Shown here: positions 50,779-64,000 of the stretch, in pieces | Numbering within the stretch: position 1 is the first letter of the stretch | Layout: the number at the start of each line of letters is the position of its first letter | NCBI GenBank assembly: GCA_019914995.1 | Contig: CM034140.1 | Location: 620,001-684,000, forward strand | Source: Acanthochlamys bracteata | Lineage: Eukaryota; Streptophyta; Magnoliopsida; Pandanales; Velloziaceae | Direction of reading: 5' to 3' | DNA: 64,000 bases | Translations under genes and position numbers: made by a program | The notes under the pieces: generated by a model | Database searches by the model: none | Seen by the model: the letters and a program-made list of their open reading frames with translations, nothing else | What the model was told of the DNA's origin: nothing

Positions 50779-51616
50779 GATCGTTTGTCGTTAAGACTGC
50801 AGCAACTTTAAGAAGGTAATCGATCACTAGCGACTCCAGAAATCAGTTGAAAGATCGACTCAAGTTGACCTCAGGGCCTAATTCGATCTGTGTAATTTGG
50901 TAATCCTTGGAAAATTGTAATCCTTCTCCAGTCGCCTACGCTTCCGCACGCGCGGAAGAAGGAATGTGCTCCATGGGTTTTCCATGATTCCAAGAGTTCG
51001 CCCAGCATGATCTCAGACAGCCACTCCAACGCTGCTCTTCGCATAAGTCTTTCCAAGTTTCCACGCCGCAACAGTTTATTAAGAAATAAAATGACCTTGG
51101 GTGAATGGCATCATCTCATATTCTCATCCGCAACGTTTGTGAAAAAGAAAAGTAAAAGCGTTCTTTTGGAAGCTTAAAACAAGGGTTAGACCTGTGACCT
51201 AACTCGCTAATACTCAAAATGCAACGACAATCTGAGAAGAGTTAAATTCAACAACACTCCCACATCTAACACTAGTAAAAGCTTGTGCAAGTAAAGAACT
51301 AAAGATTTTCTATATTTCACTACCTAACCACTTAACCCAATAAATTTGAAAATCAATCTTTTGAGAGTTAACAAACCCCCAAATTAAACTACCTCATAGA
51401 CTCCTATTCGCACCCAAACAGATAAGCTGCCAATATTTTGACAACAGTAGCTCCATATATCAAATCATGGGTTTAGGCAGATATAACTTCAACAAAAGTC
51501 TTGCAACCAATAGTTTAACAAAACTAATACAAACTGCAAGTTTTTTAAACAAATAAGCTTATCTTCGGCACTACAGTCATGAAACGCATAAAGCAAACCA
51601 ATAACAAGATGTTGAC

Positions 51617-53302
<1,686 letters not shown>

Positions 53303-53376
53303 GGTTTCTTCTTCACTGCTGCAGCTGCTCCGCCGCCTCTGCTCTCGTAGATCGTAGAGTTTTTGAAGGATGTAGC

Positions 53377-53458
53377 TTTTAGGGTTGGAACTTATAAGAA
53401 ATAACGAACCGAAAAGAGGCCGGGCTCAACGTTCAACCTTTTAATGGGCTAATGGGCT
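53377..53458 (-). promoter_or_regulatory. Ribosomal-protein promoter of eL18: telo box and two site II motifs
   Basis: On the minus strand, AACCCTAAAA (53377-53386) lies about 75 bases before the ATG, and two AGCCCA elements (TGGGCT at 53445-53450 and 53453-53458 on the plus strand) lie further upstream. The combination mirrors the eL19 promoter at 12742-12820. Confidence 0.6.
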
Positions 53459-53990
53459 CTATGATTTCCTTATCTTCGTCCGCCCATTTCCTATTCATTT
53501 TATGGCAAAATCGTATAACAGTATGAAGGGCTTTTTTGAGAGGATATTTGTGTACTTCTTGTTGATTTGTCATATTTACTTTAGAGATATTTTATAATTG
53601 AATTTTTGAGATTCAGTTTTTAAAAGTTCAATTCTCTCCAAACACTTAAGTACTAGTAAAGCATATCTGAAATGAATATTTTATAATTTTCTTAGAAAGC
53701 GTTTGAAATTATTTTCTTACGTTTTTAGAAATTACTTTTCATTCTGTATTTTTTAATAAATTTTTACAATATTTTATAATATTATATTTAAAATAAAATT
53801 TTAAGTTGTAAGATTTTATTATTATTTATTATTATTATTTTTTTAAATCAAAAAATAAAGCTTAAATTTTAAAATAGATAAAAATATTTTTTATTTTAAA
53901 AAATTTTATTTCAAAAACACTTTCAGACGGACTTTTAGGTTGACCTAAAACTTTTGGCCGCTTAAAGAAAATAAGAAACAGAAATTAATA

Positions 53991-55043
53991 CAAGTTGAGA
54001 TTTTTTAGACACATGAAACTTCTTCACACGAAGGAAAGGCAAAGGCAAGGGAAAGAATTGGTGTTAACATAACTAGAAAGAAAATAAAATGCCTTCTCTT
54101 TTATGTCAACTAGGAAATGCCTCTAAGAACAGGAAATATAACAAGTTAAGATTTTTTAGACACATGAAACTTCTTCACACGAAGGAAAGGCAAAGGCAAG
54201 GGAAAGAATTGGTGTTAACATAACTAGAAAGAAAATAAAATGCCTTCTCTTTTATGTCAACTAGGAAATGCCTCTAAGAACAGAAAATATAACAAGTTAA
54301 GATTTTTTAGACACATGAAACTTCTTCACACGAAGGAAAGGCAAAGGCAAGGGAAAGAATTGGTGTTAACATAACTAGAAAGGAAGTGAAATGCCTTCTC
54401 TTTTATGTCAACTAGGAAATGCCTCTAAGAACAGGAAATATAACAAGTTAAGATTTTTTAGACACATGAAACTTCTTCACACGAAGGAAAGGCAAAGGCA
54501 AGAGAAAGAATTGGTGTTAACATAAATAGAAAGGAAATAAAATGCCTTCTCTTTTATGTCAACTAGGAACTGCTTCTAAGAATAGGAAATATAACAAGTT
54601 AAGATTTTTTAGACACATGAAACTTCTTTCACACGAAGGAAAGGCAAAGGCAAGTGAAAGAGTGGGTGTTAACATAAATAGAAAGAAAATAAAATGCCTT
54701 CTCTTTTATGTCAACTAGGAACTGCCTCTAAGAACAGGAAATATAACAAGTTAAGATTTTTTAGACACATGAAACTTCTTCACACGAAAGAAAGGCGAAG
54801 ACAAGTGAAAGAGTGGGTGTTAACATAAATAGAAAGGAAATAAAATGCCTTCTCTTTTATGTCAACTAGGAACTGCCTCTAAGAACAGAAAATATCACAA
54901 ATTAAGATTTTTTAGACACATGAAACTTCTTCACACGAAGGAAAGACAAAGGCAAGTGAAAGAGTTGGTGTTAACATAAATAGAAAGAAAATGAAATGCC
55001 TTCTCTTTTATGTCAACTAGGAACTGCCTCTAAGAATAGGAAC
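53991..55043. repeat. Tandem array: seven copies of a 151-bp unit
   Basis: The word CAAGTTAAGATTTTTTAGAC (first copy has one difference) recurs at 53991, 54142, 54293, 54444, 54595, 54747 and, slightly altered, 54898. The spacing is 151 bp, with one 152-bp unit caused by an extra T in CTTCTTTCACACG. Units are nearly identical. Copies 1-4 share GGGAAAGAATTGG or a close form, and copies 5-7 share GTGAAAGAGT, so the array has two sub-types. There is no open frame through a unit. Family resemblance to known satellites was not recognised. Confidence 0.93.
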
Positions 55044-58000
55044 ATAACTGATAATATGGTAGGTGTTTTAGGCATATGTCTAACACCTGTACATCAATTA
55101 ACAACCATTTTTTCCATTCTTAGGCAGAGTAGCATTGTGCACTAAAAAGAACAACTTTCCCACATTCTTTGTCAATCCATTTAGTTCTTATCTTCATCAC
55201 CATCATCATCGTACTTGTATACTTGTTGAAACGTGAACTTCCCTTTAATGTATAACTTAGAACGTTTTGTTTAGATAACAAATTCTCCAGGCTTGGAAGA
55301 GCTAGCTGTTGCCAAGCACCAACCCAAGGGTAGGGTGGCCAAGGTGAGTGCTTATTGCAGTGACTTATTAAAAAAATGAGCTATTATAAATAGTGGTGTT
55401 TATATTAAATTTAGTAAATATGAGCTACAATTAACTTTTTTGTAATAGTTAAAAATGAACTGATAGTAATTTTTAGTAAAAAAAAAAATTGTAAGATTAT
55501 GAGTGTGTTTTAAATATTCAAAATTTCACTTTCTCCTACCAAATTTGTAAGATATTTGGAAGTGCTTATTTAAGAAAGTTTTCTAAATAGTATAATACTT
55601 TAGAAACTTTTGAAAATGAGTTTTATTAATAATAAAATAACTAAATAATAAGATTTAATGATGTAAAATTATTTTGTACTTTCTAAAATAAATAAAAAAA
55701 TTTGTAGAATATTTTAGAAACTTTACTAAAAAATATAAAATAAATAATTGAAGTGAAAAAGAGATGATAAGCTCACCTAAACATCCACTTAGAGTCCCGA
55801 AAAATTAATATATTTTAATTATTTATGGAATTTAAAATTCCACTTCTATTTTACTTTTTAGAAATTAATTATTTTAATTTTCAAAATTCTATTTCTCAAC
55901 ACACTTTCAAATAACATTAATATACAAAATCTAAACTCACCTCTAACTTACCTTTTAAATAACTTTATATTTTACTTTTTACTTCTATGAAACTTATTTT
56001 CGTGCATTTAAAACACGCCTCGAAGAAACACACCCCAAGGCATTCATCTTCCTCTTCAAAGGAGAGGTGGAATCTTACCGGTGCTCCGCTCTCTAACCAA
56101 GCAAATGTATATATGCTTTTGTTTTATTAGGCAAAACTCTCCCCATGGCAAATGTTGCAAGACATGCCATGCCTGTGCTCTAAAAGAGTATCCGTTTCAT
56201 TACTTTCTAAGCAGCTTCCAGTTTTTGCTTCTTTCTGCAAAGTGCTTATTTGATCAAGTGATAGAAGCTAGCTAGCCCAGTTCATACTTGCATTGATTTG
56301 AGATTGAAAATAAATGGCTTTGCCGGGACTTTGCGCAACAGACATGAAGGACAATGGAGAAATGAATGAATGAATGAACCAATCTCTCAGTTGTCAATGG
56401 CACTACCTAAACATTTTAAACCAAAATGTTTGGTCGATCAAGTGCATCAACTTTAAGCTTTATCTGAAAGCTGCTTATACAAGGACTGGCATGCATGAAC
56501 TCTCAATAGCTATAAGCTGATAGCACTCTGTTTGTTTCTCAAAACCAAACTTCCACATGCTCTGTTTTTTAATGAACATCAATGGACTCTCTGCTTCATA
56601 TATGAAACTAAAATTATGAAGAAACTTATATTGAAGAGATGTGTTAAATCTTTGAAATTTTTGAAATTTTTTGTTGATTGAAAGAAGAAGATCAGTTAGG
56701 TTCTTGTCATGCTTAAACATGTCTTTCAGTGAGGAACAGGGTGTTCAAGGGCTAAGCAAATAGGGATCATGTGGAAGCTAAAAAAATGTCAATCTTCTTA
56801 GAAAAAAGAAAAGAGAAGGGAAGCATAATTGAATCACTTTGGGCTCATGTTAATTGCGTGAAATTGAATTTCACCAAAATTAAGTTTTTTAAAAGCGAAA
56901 TTTTTTGAGAAATAAAATTTGATAAAAATAAAATTTAAAATTATAATTGAAATATATGAAGTAAAATTTATATCGAAAGTCAGATAAAAATAAAATTTAA
57001 TGTGAAAATAAAAATAGCAATTAAAATATATGAAAGTTATTAATCTCTTTTTGTTGGAAGATTTCCAAACAGAGCCAGAGAGTTAGGAAGCAGTCTGATA
57101 TCAAACATTATATGATAAAAAATGGGCGAATCTTGAATCTGAATAAGGATTTAAAATTACTTTCTAAATTTGAACGAAAATAATTCACAAATTTAACATA
57201 TATTTTCTATTATATATCATAAATATTTGAGTTATTTATATACTTTTTAGTTAAAATACTTTCTCATATAAGCACCATTTTAAACTTTACAAATAATTTT
57301 TTTATCCAATATATTTATAAAATAATTTTCTTAGTTTCAATTCAATTAAGCGGCTCCTAATCTGTCTTTGATCGCTCTTAGGACTTATTTTTTAGCCCAC
57401 CATTCACTTTTTTCAAATTTATTTTTAATACAAAATAAATAAATAATTGAAATAAATTATTTATTAAAAAAATAATTTTAAAATTTACTGTTAATAAAAA
57501 ATAAATTTAAAATATATTCTTTATTAAAATTTTATTTTGTAGTTTATGTTTTAATTGTTTATAAATGAATTTAGTTTAAAGTAAACACGGTCTTAGTTAG
57601 AGAGGTAGGCAACAGATTGTACTCTAATAACCAAACAGGATTGTTTAAATCAAAACTAACCAACTACAATTTTGGTGTTTTTCTTAAAAACAAAAAATGG
57701 AAATGAAATTGTTCAAAACTTTATCGCAATAATACGTGATTTGTCTGAAAAAGAAATCTCAGTAAAAAAAAATTACAAAAATCAAAGAATCAATAAACTC
57801 TTTTTTATCAGTTCGTTTTAAAATATCTTCGCCCTTCGTAGATTCACGTGGAGGAAAACAAAAGAATTTTAAAAGGACATCGTGCGCAAAAATAAAATCT
57901 CTGTTGAGTGATTGATAGATGGATTGCTATGGCAAGTACGTACTTGAGACGGGAAGCATAACGACTGTTGTGCTCTGTTCTTTTTTTTTCAGCCACGAGT

Positions 58001-58690
58001 TCATTCCATTACTAGTTCAGCTCCCAACCATACGAAAAAACATACAAGTTCCAGATTCTGAATATTACTAGAAAAAAATTTGTGTTGACAGTTTTTGCAA
58101 GAGATCAAAATTCAGAGTTCATGTGTGTGCTCCAACTTTGTTAGACAAGCTGCGTGCACGTCTCTAATAAAGAAGGTGGTTTTTAAAGATTTAAAGTGTG
58201 TTTATTTCTGAATACAAAAGAACACGTTCGTTGGTAGAGCTTTTAGCTTGATCTAGTGGTTCAGTTTTTTGTTTTGTTGATGAGATTTGGAGACAAGAGT
58301 TCAATTGTCACCCAAACAAAATTTGGTTGGTCTAACTACGTTCATTGACCTATTTAGGAGACGTTTCCAAAGTTTTATAAATTAAAATTTTTTTTAAATA
58401 CAAAATATTTTAAATATTTAAAAAAATTATTTATCGTAAACTTTTAATAGTATTTATTTTCATTATTTTTTAATAAAAAAATACAACAAAGCTCCCCTGT
58501 ATAAGGAAGCCCCCACTCAACTTCTCCATCCGTTTCTTCTTATAAATTCTACCAAACATTTCAAGTTTCCAAACTCCTTATAAATTTCCCCCCTCTGCAC
58601 AATCTCCACTGCACACTCAACCTTCATTCCCATCTCTTTCTTTTTCTTCCGATCGGAACCAGAAACTGTGAAGTAAAACTTTTCGCAAAA
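55044..58690. other. AT-rich intergenic DNA upstream of the MATE gene
   Basis: No gene recognised on either strand. 55480-55990, 56880-57060 and 57400-57560 are very AT-rich. A short GAAT run lies near 56360. CTTATAAATT elements at about 58540 and 58577 are possible TATA boxes for the gene starting at 58691. Confidence 0.4.
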
Positions 58691-60282
58691 ATGGTTTCTG
58701 AAAACTTAGCTCACAAGAACCTGCAGCTATCTGAGGTATACTAAATAGCAATTCTCATGCAATGAATTTTTTTTTCATGAATTATTACTACTTATCTGTT
58801 GTTTTTTATGATGATGATATGTAGATGATGGAAGAGTTGAACAAAATGAAGGAGCTGGGACTTTCGATAACAGCAATCAACCTAGTGAGTTACCTCAAGA
58901 GCATGATCTCAGTAGTCTGCATGGGTAAGCTCGGCAAACTCGAGCTCGCCGCCGGCGCACTGGCCGTCGGCTTTACGAACATTACCGGATACTCTGTACT
59001 CTCTGGTCTTGCAATGGGCATGGAACCATTATGCAGCCAAGCTTTAGGTTCCGGGAATCTTGCGTTGGTTTCGTCTACCCTCCGCCGGACCACTCTCATG
59101 CTGCTTATCGTGTCGATTCCTATAGGGTTTCTGTGGCTTAACTTAGAATCGATAATGGTGCAACTCAGACAAGACTCTGGCGTTGCTCGTCTTGCGGGAA
59201 CTTACTGCAAGTTTGCTCTCCCTGACCTTGTTGCCAACAGTCTACTTCATCCTCTACGAGTCTATTTCCGAAGCAAGGGACTGCCGCAACCGCTGATGTG
59301 GTGCACCGCTCTCGCCGTGATCCTTCACCTTCCGCTCACCGTCTTCCTCACCTTCTCCCTCGACCTAGGCGTCGCGGGCGTTGCTGCGGCCGCGAGCTTT
59401 ACCACCTTCTTCGCTCTCTTCCTCCTCGCCGTCTACGTGGTTTTCAGTAAAAGTGCGGGCTGCTGCGAGGAGCTAATGATCGACTGCTACCAGCTGTTGC
59501 CAGATAGCGAGAAGAACCGCAGCAAGTGGGGACCACTGATTCGTCTGGCGTTGCCGAGTTGCTTTGGGGTCTGCTTAGAATGGTGGTGGTACGAGTTGAT
59601 GACCCTTGCCTCCGGCTACCTTCACCAGCCCCGTGTGAGCCTTGCCGCTGCTGCAATTGTTATACAGACTACCTCGCTCATGTACACTTTACCGACAACA
59701 CTAAGCTCATCGGTATCGGCACGAGTGGGGAATGAGCTCGGTGCCGGGCGTGCTGACCGAGCAAGGACAGCAGTTAAGGTCGCAATGATGCTGGCAGTGC
59801 TTGCTTCATGCATCAGCATGCTATGGGCAACACTGGGAAGAGAAGTGTGGGGGAAGGTGTTCACCAGAGACGCAGATGTACTCGCGCTCACCAAGCTAGT
59901 CTTGCCAGTGATCGGATTATGTGAACTCGCCAACTGCCCGCAGACAACAGGCTGCGGCGTTCTCCGTGGCAGTGCACGCCCAGGCACGGGCGCTGCAATC
60001 AATCTGTTCTCCTTCTATCTCATAGGAGCGCCCGTGGGCCTGATTCTCGCGTTCTGGTTTGATTTTGGTTTTGTCGGACTCTGCTTCGGGTTACTCGCGG
60101 CACAAGTGGTGTGTGCAGCAGTGGTGACAGCAGTGACTTTGAGAACAGACTGGAACTCGGAGGCCGCTAAGGCTCTCAACTTGGTCGGAACAAAAAGTTT
60201 AGATATTCTTGAAGCTGGAGAAACAGTGAAGGGAGAAAGGCAAGCCCTTCTTAAAGAGGTAATAACAAAGCTCCAAACGTGA
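58691..60282 (+). CDS. MATE-family transporter (DETOXIFICATION 54-56 clade)
   Basis: Two exons, 58691-58735 (MVSENLAHKNLQLSE) and 58825-60282, total 500 residues, normal for plant MATE proteins. The sequence has twelve hydrophobic segments. Family-specific blocks are ELNKMKELGLSITAINLVSY, YLKSMISVVCMGKLG, GYSVLSGLAMGMEPLCSQA, LPDLVANSLLHPLRVYFRSK, LEWWWYELMTLASGY, SSSVSARVGNELGAGRADRA and TTGCGVLRGSARPGTGAAIN. MATE carriers export organic molecules by proton antiport. The wording is closest to Arabidopsis DTX55 (At5g49130) and relatives, a clade linked to endomembranes. The coding region is clearly more GC-rich than its AT-rich surroundings. Substrate unknown. Confidence 0.93.
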
Positions 60283-61139
60283 ACAAAAAATCGAACGATG
60301 TCCGATTTCATGTAATGGTATGTGTGAAATGTGCACGTAGATAAGATTAGTTTCCTTCCAGTTACTATATATAGGTACATAGATTTGGCTTCCTATGCAA
60401 AAGACAGAAATTTCTCCAATCAGGACTTTTATGCATTCCAATGGGTAGAGACAGAGAGCTTGCTTACGATTCCTGAATCATACAAAACTTTGATGCTTAG
60501 TATAGTGGATTCAAGACTACAAAGGTAAGCCATAGAGAAAATAAAGAGATAAAAAAAACAACTAGAAGTAATGCACCTTGTATAATGGCATGGCATATAA
60601 TATTGAACTGGACATATGCGGACAAGAATAAACTTTTAACAAGTGATGCAATAAAAAGGGTATATGTGCCCTACACTATTTTAGTTAAAATAATAAAAAT
60701 TATACATATAAAAAATTTACGAAAAATAATTTATCTATATTTTCAAATTTTTAATTCTTTTTAAAATACTATAAAAGGTTGAAAACGAGAAATTAAAATG
60801 AAATTAAAAAAATATTGCAAAACGTAATGTCAAACACATAAACTTAATTTTTTGCTTCAATACCATCACAATTGCTTTTTTTCCTGATGAAATATGTACA
60901 CAGTTATTTCTTTCTATTTTGTTGAGAGAATAAAAGAGTTTAAAAAGACAAGGTGCTTGTCGCCTATAGCTTATTCTAAAATGCTTTCTTATTCTCTCTA
61001 GAAATAGATAACATCCACAGCATCAAACCCCAGAAAATACAATAAAAGAAAGGAACCATCAACACGGACCGAGAAATTTGTAAGAGAATTGTTCCAAAAC
61101 TTACATGTCCTCTGCTGACATCTTAGCTAATCCAATAGC

Positions 61140-62498
61140 TCAAGCAAGCAGCTCTCCTTCAGCCATTATGGCCTGAAAATATATTCATCAAAAAAATCAA
61201 TAACAAAAAAACATTTAAAAATACTAAGAAGTATTGAAACTAGAACAAATGCAGTCAAAATGGATATGTTAGCTACATAAAATTCTTCCAATTAGTATCG
61301 CAAGTTTCATTCACCATGCCTATTCTGTAGGAGAAATGGCAGACTATAGTTATCACTGGTGTTTCCTCCATAACTTCATCATCAAAGCATCACTTGGAGA
61401 AGTAAGACCAGGACACATTATGTATGCATCAGATACCTTAAACGCATGTCCCCCTTATCTACTTGCAACTTTTTCATTATCTCTGGATCTGAAAAAGGGA
61501 AAGCAAACAACCAGTTACAGAATCGAAGTATAAACAACTTAATAGCTGGTAGGAACACCAATGATAGAAGAGAATCAGATGTAACCTTATTCGAAACCAA
61601 TTAAAGTGGAAATGGGGAATAATTCATAAGCATGAGAACTATAGCTCTGACTTATGTTCCCCATCAAATAGATTATAACCTTACAGAAAAATGCTTTCAA
61701 CATAACATGATAGGAGTAAAGTATACATTGATGAAGAAGCCTCAACGTCGGCATGTAGGACCATTACGAACAATGAAAAACAGAGTAAAATTGTTCACCA
61801 CAACAAGATTGAGAAGATTTTGGCAGCACAAGTAAAGTGCTTCTCAGACTCATACGCAAGGAAAAAAAGTTCCAAAGCATACAATCACTGACATTTCACT
61901 TATCCAAATTGAATAAAAGATAAAGGATCAGCATCATGTGGAAAATATTTCTATTAAGAAAACTTGCCAAGAAAAGGAGGAACAACATAAAGCAAAGGTA
62001 TGCATAGTCAACATATTGCACAAATGTGACCAAATCCTTCACATTGATGTATTCTAATTTCCCAGTTCTCTTTTGAGGCAAAATACATGAACCTTTAAAC
62101 AAGTTAACAAGCAAACAGGTATCAGGTAAAGGTGCTTTCTTTAGAAGCAGATCATCAGTAAAAAATCTAGTCAGGATACTGTGAGTTATATCAACCTTAA
62201 AAAAAAAACTAACCAGCACGAGAACAGGAAAACTACCCTGCTTTTAACACCATTAATAACATAGGCAACAGAGCTCAATGAATGACAGAAATAAACGGCA
62301 CAACTACAGCATGCCATTTAAAACCGGAACACTTTATTATCATATAATGGCAATGTTTACAAACCTAACCTCATAAGCAATACTTGTTTTTCTAAAAATT
62401 TCTAAAATACTCTTCATTCCAGAGAAGCTACTTTTCATAAGCACTCCAAACATCCCTTTAGCCTGATCTTCGTTGTTATAGATGCTTTCACTTGACAT
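61140..62498 (-). CDS. Possible 53-residue protein, two coding exons
   Basis: Exon 62370-62498 encodes MSSESIYNNEDQAKGMFGVL and then KSSFSGMKSILEIFRKTSIAYE, ending at GAG before a GTTAGG donor. Exon 61140-61172, after a TTTTCAG acceptor, adds AIMAEGELLA and a stop, in phase. A further upstream non-coding exon is likely at about 62867-63000 (donor AAGAA before GTGAGC), which would place the promoter head-to-head with MFP2. The product is small, mostly hydrophilic, with no signal peptide. I do not recognise a family. It could also be a non-coding spliced transcript, or have extra exons inside the 1.2-kb intron. Confidence 0.35.
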
Positions 62499-63050
62499 TC
62501 TGCTGACATTTCTTCAAACGTAAACCTTCATAACAAAGGAACAAGAATTAAAATTGCAAAACTCCAGTGTCAACCTCTAATCAAACTATAGAAAACTCTG
62601 CTATCGTGGATTTGAAATAGATTTTTCACATGCATTACAAACTGATCATAAAACCATCTTCAATATTTATTTCCGAATGACTGAAATTTGGATCAATACA
62701 TTTTTTTCTTGCCTCAATTAAACTTCTATCGGACAAATTTCTTCCATCAACTAATAAATAGTAATCGTTCCAATACACATTCGAGGTTTTGAAACAACGA
62801 TACATAAGCAAACAAACAATTCATATAAATTCAAAAGAAAGTAAAAAAAGCCACCGAGAGAAAGAGCTCACTTCTTGAAAACCGCGGATTACAGAGCAGA
62901 GAACAAATCTAAAATCGAGAGCGGTCGAAAGAGAGAGACGGAAAATCACCGACGAAGACTGCCTCCGGACAGTTTCCTTCAGGAGTAATATTGTAATCTA
63001 CGTTGGACTCAAGCAGGCCGTTCAATTTATTGGAAGGCCGACGAGATTTC

Positions 63051-63158
63051 ATGGGCTCTTTTTGATGGGCTAGAACGATGACAAAATGTTCGGCGGGTCT
63101 TGTTTGCGCCTTGCGGGAGCTTCTTGAAAATATCGCGACCTGTTTCGATGACGTGGCA
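63051..63158. promoter_or_regulatory. Probable bidirectional promoter elements between the small gene and MFP2
   Basis: TGGGCT occurs at 63052-63057 and again at about 63066-63071 (site II type), and TGACGTGGCA lies at 63149-63158, an ACGT-core (G-box-like) element. The spacer between the putative 5' end of the minus-strand gene near 63000 and the MFP2 ATG at 63536 is about 530 bp. Function is inferred from motif sequence only. Confidence 0.4.
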
Positions 63159-63535
63159 TTGCCGTAAGATAAGATAGATCATTGGTAATCGCGGTTTGGA
63201 TTCAAATCAACCGATCTGAACTCGCGAAGTAAAAGAACCAGCCGATATAATATTGTTTTGGATCGAATCATGTTCAGATTTGTATGGAACCTGATCTAAA
63301 CCCCCCTCCTACGAAACACCCGTACCTAGAGGAGCTATGGGAAACGGTTTCGGCAACAGGGACAAGTCAGTCAGCTTCATGACAATGTCCATGCCGCCAC
63401 GCAACCACCGATACCCATTCGCACAAAAACCTTTTGCTTAACTCAACTGGTCTCTTCTGCTTCTCGACTTTGTTTAATTCAACGACGATCCAAGGAAGAA
63501 AACTAAAAATCGAGATAGAGATCACTGATCGATAG

Positions 63536-64000
63536 ATGGCGAAGGGGAGAACGGAGATTGAAGTCGGCAAGGATGGTGTCGCTGTCATAACAATCATCAA
63601 CCCTCCTGTTAATTCCCTTTCCTTTGATGGTAATTTATAATCAACTATTTCTTTAAGGGAATTCTTTTTACTTCTAATCACTGTTTGGATTAAAATTTTA
63701 GTTTGAATTGTCGCGAAACTCTCGATTATTTTTTGATCAGGAGTTTTTTGAGTTTCGATCAATCCGATTTTGAAGTTGCTGCACTGATAAATTTAAGATT
63801 TTTAACTAACATGCGGTTACATGAATTGCCAGTATTAGCCAGTCTGAAGGAAAACTACGAACAGGCTCTCAGGAGAGATGATGTGAAGGCAATTGTGGTT
63901 ACAGGTATAGATATGGATTTTCTATACTAATTGTAATTTGCTAATTAATATGGTTGTTTTATTAACATTCTCCGCTTGAGCAGGTGCAAATGGGAGATTC
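63536..64000 (+). CDS. MFP2: Peroxisomal multifunctional protein MFP2 (enoyl-CoA hydratase part), 5' end
   Basis: Beta-oxidation enzyme: 2-enoyl-CoA hydratase and L-3-hydroxyacyl-CoA dehydrogenase in peroxisomes. Exons 63536-63629, 63833-63904 and from 63984 past the window edge are in phase. They encode MAKGRTEIEVGKDGVAVITI, NPPVNSLSFD, then VLASLKENYEQALRRDDVKA, IVVTG and ANGRF. NSLSFD followed by LKENYEEAL-type sequence points to MFP2 and not its relative AIM1, which has NSLASPI at this position. The oxyanion-hole GRFSGGFDI motif starts at the very end of the window. Identification is firm although only about 60 residues are visible. Confidence 0.93.

Noticed and set aside
50871..51071. 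66-codon minus-strand frame beside the FAHD1 fragment.
   Set aside because: Reads like coding sequence in composition but matches no family I recognise; too little to call.
53991..55043. CRISPR-like reading of the 151-bp array.
   Set aside because: Contiguous near-identical long units without distinct spacers in a plant nuclear region; it is a tandem repeat.

Overview
This is nuclear DNA from a flowering plant, most likely a eudicot. The genes have many short GT-AG introns, the intergenic DNA is very AT-rich, and the products are plant-type: phospholipase D zeta, ATL RING-H2 ligases, a group VII ERF, PHS1, a MATE transporter and the peroxisomal MFP2. All exon coordinates were read by eye from splice signals, reading-frame continuity and remembered family sequences; no alignment was run.

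Layout. 1-5378 (-): 5' part of a PLD zeta gene, whose 3.0-kb first intron holds a decayed PPR gene and a MITE. 6853-8439 (-): plastid TPR protein. 10236-10763 (-): glycine-rich, probably organellar protein. 11464-12194: a second type of MITE. 12930-14704 (+): ribosomal protein eL19. 15938-27011 (+): tandem cluster of intronless ATL-type RING-H2 genes with four intact genes, one RING-less paralogue, one with a damaged RING and three relics; a nested MITE pair lies inside. 28383-32673 (+): PHS1-like dual-specificity phosphatase. 33135-33575 and about 36890-37545 (+): decayed PMEI and PMEI-pectinesterase genes on either side of an RS-rich nuclear protein gene (34281-36232, -). 37908-41229 (-): F-box/LRR protein of the FBL3 type. 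44663-45408 (+): ERF-VII factor with an N-degron. 45792-49332 (-): DUF1399 protein. 49524-49628: plastid rpoB fragment. 50674-50778: FAHD1 5' fragment. 51617-53302 (-): ribosomal protein eL18. 53991 to about 55043: seven copies of a 151-bp tandem repeat. 58691-60282 (+): MATE/DETOXIFICATION transporter. 61140-62498 (-): possible 53-residue protein gene. 63536-64000 (+): 5' end of MFP2.

The genes are mostly independent single-copy loci and not an operon-like pathway. The one coherent local system is the ATL cluster, which shows gene birth and death: repeated duplication, loss of the catalytic RING in some copies, and retention of the membrane anchor and a C-terminal Leu-Pro-Val. Other points worth checking are an FBL3 intron that appears to end in AT, a PHS1 homologue with a replaced N-terminus, an ERF-VII whose AP2 domain has Arg at a conserved Trp position, target-site-flanked MITEs, and the plastid insertion. 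I found no clearly new molecular system.
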